The notes below the pieces were generated by a model, which saw only the letters and a program-made list of their open reading frames with translations, was not told the origin of the DNA and did not search any database. 64,000 bases of DNA from Arenicola marina (taxonomy: Eukaryota > Annelida > Polychaeta > Arenicolidae), in NCBI GenBank assembly GCA_964019135.1, contig OZ025258.1:34913202-34977201 (forward strand), written 5' to 3'. Shown here in pieces: positions 56,642-64,000 of the stretch. How positions within the stretch are numbered: position 1 is the first letter of the stretch; the number at the start of each line of letters is the position of its first letter. The translations under genes and the position numbers were made by a program.

Positions 56642-57892
56642 TCACGTTTCCTCAACCAGGCGTTTGGGGGCATGGCTCTGCCTAGTGGATTGCCTTGGGC
56701 AGGGACTGGGCTCTGGTGCCCCACTGTCATCTGCTATAGTAACGGTCTTCCTCCGTGTCTGCCGATCTGGGCTTAGCGGGGCGACTGGATGCTGCGTAGG
56801 GTTTTCATTCGAAGATGGGGGGTCTGTGCTATCTGCATCATGCACAGGCTGAGCAGCAACCTTATCGGCCAATTGATTGTTCATGCATCGCAGGAACTTG
56901 CGGTTTCGTCGATATATCCCACCATCTGTGGCCTGAACTAGGTATGACCTTGGCTCTTTGGTAGGGGACACGGTTGTTGCAGGTTTCCAGGACATGTCCT
57001 TAGCTTGTATCATCACGGCTTCACCTGCTCTCAGGTCGCTCAGTTCCTGTGATCCGTGATTGAAGTAGTGTTTCTGCGTCTGTTGGCGCTGTCGCAGTAT
57101 CTCGTGAGTGTTCTCGTGCTTCATGTTGAATTTAAAACATGAGGGAAGAGTAGAACGTAATGGGCGTTCATACGGTAATTCGGCTTGGGACGGCAAATTG
57201 CTGGAGATGGGAGTTGTCCTTAGAAACAAAAATGCCAGTTCTGGCTCTTCACCGGAGGTTAAACATCTTGGTTGAGTGCTCTTTACGGTGCTCACAGTTC
57301 TCTCAGCAAAGCCGTTGCTCTGAGGGTAATTCGCGCTGGATGTGATGTGGGTGAATCCATACTTATGGGCAAAGGCACGGAATTCCTCACTGTCATAGCA
57401 AGGGCCATTGTCCGAGCACAGTATTCTGGGTATACCATGTTCAGAGAAGATTATCTTCAGGTGTTTGATACCTGCTGCGCTGGATTCACTGGACAGTTTC
57501 CTGACGATGAGGAATTTACTGTAATAGTCTCTCAGCAGCAGGTGTTTCTGCCCTCGGAAGTCAAAGAGGTCGCTACCGAGCACTTCCCAAGCTGCAGCAG
57601 GGATGTTGCGCTCAAACATGGGCTCGTGTATTTGGCTGTTCATATGGGTATTACACGTGACACAGTTTCCAACTTAGTTAGCAATGTCATTGTTTATTTT
57701 AGGCCAAAAGACGGATTTCCTCGCCAGAAGACGGGTCTTTTCAATGCCTTGATGACAATGGTCGTGTAGCTGGGTCAGGACGTCTTCTTGGAGTGATCTA
57801 GGCACCATCACTTGCTGACCCTTTAGTAGGATGCCGTCTTCCATTCCAATATAGTCTTTTATGGACCAATAGTGTTTCAGTTCCGATGGCAA
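56642..57892 (-). pseudogene. Gypsy integrase region (fossil)
   Basis: The zinc-binding N-terminal part (an HxxxxH...C-type region with HDHCHQGIEKTR) is followed by the catalytic core (DLFDFRGQKHLLL, CSDNGPCYDSEEF, PQSNGFAERTVSTVK) and a C-terminal tail. Integrase inserts the DNA copy into the genome. Part of the broken element described in its own entry. Confidence 0.9.
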
Positions 57893-58149
57893 TTCAGAGG
57901 CTTTGGCGGGCCAGCCTTCACGATGTCAACAATGTTCGCCAACGCAGAGAGAGCAGGATCCATCCTTGTTTCTCGCCGAAGCTGTTCCAGCTTGTTGTCG
58001 CTCCACTTTACTTAGTGAATAGTGTGTTCAAGGGCTATATTCCCCTTGTCAGGCACTGGTGCGTGTCTTGACAGGTAGTCAGCAAGTTTTATTTCCGCAC
58101 CTTTTTCTGTACACAAGAGTCAGATCATAGGGTTGGAGCCTTAGTTTCA

Positions 58150-59110
58150 TCCTCTGAAGTCGCGGGGTGCATCGGTTAGATTCTTCTGGTAGATTCTCTC
58201 CAGTGGACTGTGATCGGTCTTCACAGTTACTCTTGACCCATATACGTATGTGTGGAATTTGTCCACGCCGAACACCACTGCCAGGTACTCACGCTCTATG
58301 TTAGCGTTGCTCTGTCTCAGTTAGGCTTTTAGAGGCAAAGCTGACGACTCGCTCCTTCTCCGGTTCAGCTGGGTCAACTTGTATGAGCGCAGCTCCAAGG
58401 CCGGTCTTGCTAGCATCAACTTGAAGGATAATGTGGAACTTCGGGTTGAAGTTGTTCAGGGTTGTTGCTCTTCTGATTGCGTCCTTGACTGCATCAAAGG
58501 CTTGTTGATGCGTAGCATTCCAGTTGTAGTCGTCTTGTTTGAGAACATTTCTCAGAGGGACAGTCAGATCACTAAGGCACGGAATAAAAGACGCCTGGTA
58601 CTGAACCATTCCGAGGAATGATTGTAATTCCTGCCGGGTGCTGGGAGTAGGAATCTAGGTGATCTGTTTATTTCTAGCTGGATCTGGCTTTACACCATCA
58701 GCACCATACACATTCCCAAAGAACGTTATGTCCTTCGCCTTGACAAATGTCTTCCCCCTATTGAAGACAAGTCCGTATTTTCTGGCGCTCAGCATGAGTG
58801 CATGGAGATTTAGGTCGTGATCCTCCTCATCTATGCCAAAGACGTCAATGTCATCATGGATTGATATGACTCCTTCCAGACAATGGGTGATTTTATCCAT
58901 CGCTTCTTCTGATCCCTTGGGCTTCCATGTCATCCAGTGCCGCTTGCACTTCATCCCTGATATGAATAGGGCACTTCCGACGTGCATGTACAACAGGCAC
59001 TGCATCTTCTCTAAGATGTAGAGTTGCTTTATCAGGGAACTTTCCCTGACCTTCGAACCGATCCGGGTTCATCCGGATGAGTTCCTTTGTATCCTTGATG
59101 GGTATGAGGG
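58150..59110 (-). pseudogene. Gypsy reverse transcriptase and RNase H region (fossil)
   Basis: RT-like sequence lies at 58655-59110 (ISIHDDIDVFG, then LVFNRGKTFVKAKDITFFGN) and the RT connection and RNase H start at 58300-58610 (DYNWNATHQQAFDAVK, LQVDASKTGLGAALIQ). Part of the broken Gypsy element. Confidence 0.88.
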
Positions 59111-59560
59111 GTGACACCCGAGGCAGGACTGCCGGTTGATCAGTCTTACTCATGACTGCAATAGTGATGTGTTCAACATGTTTCTGGTTGATGTTAATCA
59201 ACTCAAGTTTACGGCTGTCACTGAGTCCAAAGATGATAGGTCCATCAGAATCAAACAGCACATCGTGCCAGGATCCGTCACCGAGGGAGCAGGATATGGT
59301 GATAGTTCTGTATTGCTTGATTTCGTTGCCATCATGTATTGTCAGGGTGGCCAGAGGGCAGAGCGTAAGCACAGAGCAGGTGTCGATTGGCACGCCATCC
59401 AACCCCACGTGGTCGGGGTACATCTGCTTGAAGCACCTCAGGGTAATAGGTTAGTTTCCGCCCCAGTGTCGACCTGCGCTACGAGGGTCACGTTTGGCTC
59501 GCGAACGAGCAGGGATGCGCGGAGTCGCCCTCGGTTCTCCTTACTGGTGCCGGGTTGTGA
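59111..59560 (-). pseudogene. Gypsy protease and pre-RT region (fossil)
   Basis: VDTGAETNLLP near 59460-59500 is the retroviral-type aspartic protease motif, which cleaves the polyprotein in intact relatives. The following frame, toward lower coordinates, leads into the RT. Confidence 0.85.
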
Positions 59561-60835
59561 TTGTGTGGTATATATTGCAAGAGAGTTTATCTCAACCCCA
59601 TTGCCAGCTTGGACTTGGCGGACATTTTTAGGTGCCTCCGGGCTTTTCTGTCCATCCGCTCAACCATAGCGTGGTTGTCGCCTCCTGCTCCTTGTCCTGC
59701 TGCGTTGTCTGGCTACGCCACACTGTTTAGCCCAGTGGTTGACCTTGCCACATTTAGTTCAGTTATTTCCATACGCAGGGCATGACTCTTTGTAGTGGTC
59801 TCTACCACAGAAATGGCAACCTGTTATCATGTTTGTGGGTTTGCCTCTGGGTTGAGATGGGCTTGCTCTTCTCCCTTGGCTGATTTTGCCCACCGTAGCA
59901 TTGGTTGGCTCGACGTGGAGTTGCTGGGCCTGGGTGTTCACCAGCTCAGCGGACTGCAAGAGAACTACGGGCCCGTTTCACGTTTAAGGTGTCATCACGG
60001 AGCATCTGCTCTCGCACGCAGCTGTCTTTACAACCTATGACTATTCTGTCTGCAATTAGGTCATCTTCCAGGGGGCCATACTCGCACTTCCTGGCCTGTG
60101 TGCGAAGCCTAGTGATGAACTGTTCCACTTTTTGGCACTTGTTGGCATATCTTGTTCAAGTTGTACCTCTTGAGGGTCAAGTTTTTCTTTGGGGTACAGT
60201 AACTCTGAAACTTTTCTTTCACAATCTCTAGGATAATGATTGGAGATCCATCCTCTGCTGTTTCAAAGGTGAAGGTGAAGCCAATTCGATGGCTTCTTCA
60301 TCCATTACATGGAGAAGGATTGACACCTTGGTTTTTTCAGGCTTTGAAGATTTTTCTGATGCTTCCATGTAAAGATCAAACGCTGAATGAACCTTTTCCA
60401 GTTTTCAGATATGTTTCCCATCCAGGACATGGGCGGTGGAGGTCTCATCACCTCATCCATCTCGGCTTAGGCCTGAAGATCTGGAGGAGACACTTCAGTG
60501 CTGGGCCCCTTGCGGCACTGACCAACACAAACGCACGGAATTCTCGTCTCGGTCGTAGAACGACAGAAACATAAACTATTAGCGCATGGTAGTCACAACA
60601 GTTCATGAAGCGCCTTTGAAGGTGAATTGGGTGGTCTGCAGGCCACGGGAGTCTACTCCTGTTGCAGATCGCGGCACAAGCACACACGAGGGGCGACGAG
60701 CGACAATAGGGGTAGTTCACAACTTGGCAACGGAATCTCACCGTAATGGTCGCGGAAACTACGTCGCGCCAAATAACCCGTTTCAGAGGCAGTTACAGTC
60801 TCTTCGGAAAGGAATTCAGTACTTTACTGCTGCCA
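59561..60835 (-). pseudogene. Gypsy gag region (fossil)
   Basis: A zinc knuckle (CHFCGRDHYKESC, near 59770-59810) and gag-like capsid sequence (VEQFITRLRTQARKCEYG, DRIVIGCKDSCVREQMLR, near 60000-60130) mark the gag part between the 5' LTR and the protease. Confidence 0.82.
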
Positions 60836-60838
60836 CCA

Positions 60839-60936
60839 TGTAATGATATTGCCCCAAGACCTTCCAGATAAGGCGAGGTTCGTGTGCAATCAACACTTTA
60901 TTCTCCAGCCAGCCGCTTACAGCACCGATCATTCAA
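60839..60936 (-). repeat. 5' LTR remnant of the Gypsy element
   Basis: About 98 bp matching the inner two thirds of the 3' LTR and ending in ATTACA (minus strand), followed by the primer-binding site TGGTGGCAGC. The outer part is replaced by unrelated sequence beyond 60936. Confidence 0.82.
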
Positions 60937-60949
60937 ATGTTAAGGTTAC

Positions 60950-62285
60950 TAACAGGGGCAAAATGACCCACGCTGCTTGGGGCAAAATGACCCAATGGGC
61001 CGTTTTACCCACATCCAATTTAATATGTTTACTCTAACAGAAACGATTATCTTTAGGAAACTGGATGATATGTCCACTGAATCGGAACATCTTTGATGAT
61101 CATGAATATGCTTGAAGAAGAAAACGATGTGCGTCACAAGGAGCTTGCAGAAGGGAGAGTTGTGCGCCCCTGGGAGCCGGAAGCGCTGATTGAGGCAGAT
61201 CGAGCCAGGCGGCACGCGACATCGTGTCTCCATTCGATATATACAGCTCGCCAAGATATAACGCAGATGGGGAGAGGGGAGGGCACTCTTATACAAATCT
61301 GGTGAGGGGGGGGGGGAGTCCGCGGTTGCCTTGATGCCTGAGATAGCGGATATTTGTGATGAAAAAGATACCCCTATAGAGCGGACATTTATGATGAAAA
61401 AGATACCCATATAGAGCGGACATTTATGATGAAGATACCAATATAGAGCGAATATTTTAAAACTTGCGATCGTGGGGGGGGGGCTTTGAAAATGTGCTTT
61501 CATAGAGCAAATTTTGGCGGTTGAAAAGGGGAGGCTTTACCCCGAAACCCCCCAAACCCAGCAATGTATTTTTTACCCCCCATCCCTAAATCCGAGGGGC
61601 CGGTTTCAGGGTCGGATCCTGATATGCTGGATATGGGGCCGGTAAATGGTATAAGTTATATACATTTCCGCCCTAAAAAGGGGGGCCGGGGCCGGGTCGC
61701 CCCCCCCCCTCTTGGATCCGCCCCTGCCCCGGGTCTGTTCAACAGTAGGACTTCGTATGAAAGCTGAGTCCCGCGCCTCAGATGGCCTAAATTTTGCACT
61801 GGAAAATCGCAAAAAGTGGGGGAAGAGGATGTCCCCCCCCCGCCCGATCCGCCTCTGCTGACGTAAACGTTTTTTAAAATTCCTGCGTGTGATCTATCTG
61901 GGTCAAACTGTTCCAGAGAGTTTGCCTTCTTAGGCTGTTCAGTTCACTCATTAACATGCTGAAATAATGTGCTGACCATTTTGCCCCATTAGGGGGGCAA
62001 AATGACCCACTGTGACATAAAACATTTTTTTTGTGGTAGTAAAAATTTTGTTTGTGTCACTCGCATGTATCCACGCTATGTTATTTCCAATACTTCTGTT
62101 GTCAGTTTACCAAAATTTGGCTCTTTTTATAGCACTGCTTGTCGTCCAAAAAATACAAAGAAAGTTAAGGTGGTAATTTTGCCCCATGTTCCCCTGCGTT
62201 TCTTTGGACACGTTATAAAATTGTATATTCAGTACGCTTTAACCACTTTTGGTCATATTGCGTCAATGGGGGAAGGAAGGTAGAG
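60950..62285. other. Non-coding block with GGGGCAAAAT motifs; no gene
   Basis: GGGGCAAAAT occurs at 60955, 60979 and 61994, and its reverse complement at 61978 and 62176; the central pair (61978-62003) forms a 10-bp hairpin with a 6-nt loop. The motif sits near both ends of the block, which replaces the outer part of the Gypsy 5' LTR, so an inserted element is possible. The rest has C- and G-runs and the 35-bp repeat listed separately. Confidence 0.45.
61358..61462 (+). repeat. 35-bp tandem repeat, three copies
   Basis: Units start at 61358, 61393 and 61428 (GATGAAAAAGATACCC and variants), each continuing into ATAGAGCG. The third copy is the most diverged. Confidence 0.9.
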
Positions 62286-62294
62286 TGGAGCTAC

Positions 62295-64000
62295 GCATTC
62301 ACCCCAGCCTTAACTGTGGCTTAACGGATGCGACGGTTAGGCTGTAATGGTGTGAGACTGATTGCGGGTGGGATTTATGATATAGCAGTATTTGCTCTGG
62401 GTTTTTGTTGGGGATTCTTGTGACGATATTGCACCCGAGACGGCCGCCAGCCCTGTCCCCATGCCCAGGGTCACCAAAGCACAGCCACGACATTCACAAT
62501 TATTACCCCAATAATAAGACACACAACGCAGTGTCGATAAGACCAAAATTGTTACCACATTCAATATCATTGCCATAATCAGAACCACCAATGCAACTGT
62601 TAACACCCCCAAAACCATCGCAGCATCAAGTGGCGTTGGACAGAACCCCGACCATCAGTAATGGTACGTCAAAACTACGTTCGACACGATAACAAAACTG
62701 CCACCAGTAACAACACTAATATCAAGACAATTACGATCAACCTCACCGTCCCTACTCCACTACACAGACGGTCGCTATCTCTCAGTATCACTGCAACCAA
62801 CGCTACTTGCAATACCTACAGGGGGCCTCCCTGGTGTAGTGGTTAGCGCACTAGACCGCAGATCAATAGGTCCTGGGTTCGAATCCGGGCTCGGGCACCT
62901 AATCTGGGGCATGTTTCATTCCTTCATCCTTCATCGTCTCGGGAGGTTCCTTGGCCCAATTTAGCCTGTATGTGCACAAAACTGGCCTAAAACACCAACA
63001 TTCCATTCCTTGCAATACCTACACCGATCCTACCACGACCACAGCGATTGTCATCCTCACGAACCCCTGCGCCTATCCCCCATTCAGCTCAGCATCATGA
63101 TAGTGGAAACAAACACACCCAACGTTTTAGCTAACCCTAATCAATTATATTAAAGTCACATAACCCCAGACGGGCCTGCCTCGCACTGACTTCAGCGTCG
63201 ACGGTTCACCCCGGCGCACTGCTGACAGAACTCCCTATGACGTCACAGCCCCACCCCAATGTAACCCCATTCCCCTGTGTCCAAGTTAACGGGCGTCTGT
63301 CGACACTGTCATCCCTTGGAGACCAGCGGATGGCCAGACCGCCCTTGTCCAGCTTATAATACAAACCGGAAGTGACGTGTCTCCCAATCAGTTAAAGGCC
63401 ATCACAGAATCGTCCCCTCTGCCGCCCTATTTTTCCCGGACTCCATCTCGTGGCATATATAGGTCCACCGACGACGAGTGACAATGCTAATTAAATCAGA
63501 TGCAAAACTATAACGATTTATAAACCGTAGACCATCACATTCGTGCACAGTTCATTTTGCGCTCGGTAGGGGTCGCCGGTATAGCTTGTTGTAAGTCGGT
63601 CTCCAGTTACACGTTTGGGCGTATGAGACATGCGGCGCATGGTAACGTCACCGGTGGCAAGCATTTACTTCCTTCTAGGCCAGCCCTATAAATTAAACAA
63701 ACGTGTATATTTAGTCAGAACGGTCTAATAAACATCCGAATCAGTTGTTTTAACCCGTCTGGTCTGACTTGTATAGGACGCCGCGTTAGTCGAGAGCTAG
63801 CTTGCTCGATTGTATCTCAGCTGGCATGCGGGTTCAAGTTATCTGAGGCCGTTACATCCTGTCATCGGATTGATCCTAATGAGTCATTATCCCAGTTTTT
63901 AATCACTGACGAATATCTCCCGTCGATACACTCACTGCAAAGCTGTAATTCGTTTCCCATGGTAGCCCAGAATTGAGTGCCCATATGCTCCTTAAGCCTT
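62295..64000 (+). repeat. Repeat family Z, modules P and Q, runs off window
   Basis: 62340-63500 matches module P at 6480-7600 and 31880-32640; 63500-64000 matches the start of module Q at 32640-33267 and, inverted, 5380-6130. It continues past the right edge. Around 63900 it runs through the site where copy C holds the 7.3-kb TIR element, so it serves as an empty-site reference. A SINE has inserted at 62821. Confidence 0.82.
62821..63008 (+). mobile_element. tRNA-derived SINE with 15-bp TSD
   Basis: The head is tRNA-like: A box TGGTGTAGTGG (62832-62842) and B box GGTTCGAATCC (62876-62886), the internal RNA polymerase III promoter. A non-tRNA body of about 110 bp follows, ending near AAAACACCAACATTCCATTC. 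CTTGCAATACCTACA occurs at 62806-62820 and 63009-63023, a perfect 15-bp target duplication, proving retrotransposition. The related Z copies at 7040 and 32200 lack it. It would need a partner LINE; which one is unknown. It is not a working tRNA gene: no acceptor stem pairs properly. Confidence 0.93.

Larger units (their letters stand above)
56252..60936 (-). mobile_element. Ty3/Gypsy LTR retrotransposon, broken (fossil)
   Basis: Read on the minus strand, the order is 5' LTR remnant (60839-60936), primer-binding site, gag region with a CCHC zinc knuckle, protease, reverse transcriptase, RNase H, integrase and 3' LTR (56252-56399). That order, with integrase last, is that of Ty3/Gypsy. The element is broken: its reading frames are interrupted at roughly half a dozen or more places. 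The comparable parts of the two LTRs (about 95 bp) differ at about seven positions, so it is moderately old. It has not been matched to a named family. Confidence 0.92.

Noticed and set aside
62821-62900. Functional tRNA gene
   Set aside because: A and B boxes fit, but the ends do not form an acceptor stem, the tRNA-like part continues into a SINE body, and a 15-bp target duplication encloses the whole.

Overview
The window is eukaryotic and reads as intergenic or heterochromatic DNA from a marine invertebrate. There are no bacterial operons and no convincing host gene. Most recognisable coding sequence belongs to animal retrotransposons: CR1-like LINEs, one with an N-terminal 2A peptide; L1/Tx1-like LINEs with coiled-coil ORF1; fragments of other LINE families; and one broken Ty3/Gypsy element. 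2A-bearing CR1-like LINEs are known from sea urchins, lancelets and molluscs, so a mollusc, another lophotrochozoan or a lancelet are all possible; the sequence alone does not decide. A run of exactly 200 N at 27225-27424 looks like a scaffolding gap.

Layout. 1-1840: CR1-like LINE on the minus strand, running off the left edge. 2950-11180: a multi-kilobase non-coding repeat (called family Z here, modules P, Q and R), present as an inverted Q-R copy (2950-6135), a P module (6140-7600) and a direct R copy (7620-11180) holding a LINE fragment, a tandem duplication and a minisatellite. 11232-14865: degraded L1-like LINE. 15060-15642: LINE ORF1 fragment. 15785-19383: nearly full CR1-like LINE with 2A peptide. 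20974-21725: L1-like endonuclease fused to a Z fragment (21740-22600). 22790-23190: LINE ORF1 relic. 23590-29120: a palindromic satellite locus, with 124-bp monomers in opposite orientation on the two sides of a 21-bp palindromic satellite and an assembly gap. 31640-43320: another Z copy, split at 33267/40588 by a 7.3-kb element with about 50-bp terminal inverted repeats and a perfect 9-bp target duplication. That element itself carries an 81-bp hairpin and a very young L1-like insertion. 43765-49175: paired repeats, a MITE and a 37-bp minisatellite. 51227-51451: a possible THAP-domain ORF. 55962-56106: a cluster of a 10-bp palindrome. 56252-60936: broken Ty3/Gypsy element on the minus strand. 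62295-64000: third long Z copy with a tRNA-derived SINE bounded by a 15-bp target duplication.

The parts do not form a pathway. What they give is an insertion history: family Z is oldest, the 7.3-kb TIR element landed in one Z copy, and the hairpin element and L1-like LINE then landed in the TIR element. The most unusual objects are the palindromic satellite locus, the 7.3-kb TIR element with no recognisable transposase, and family Z. All repeat comparisons were made by eye within this window; no database was searched.
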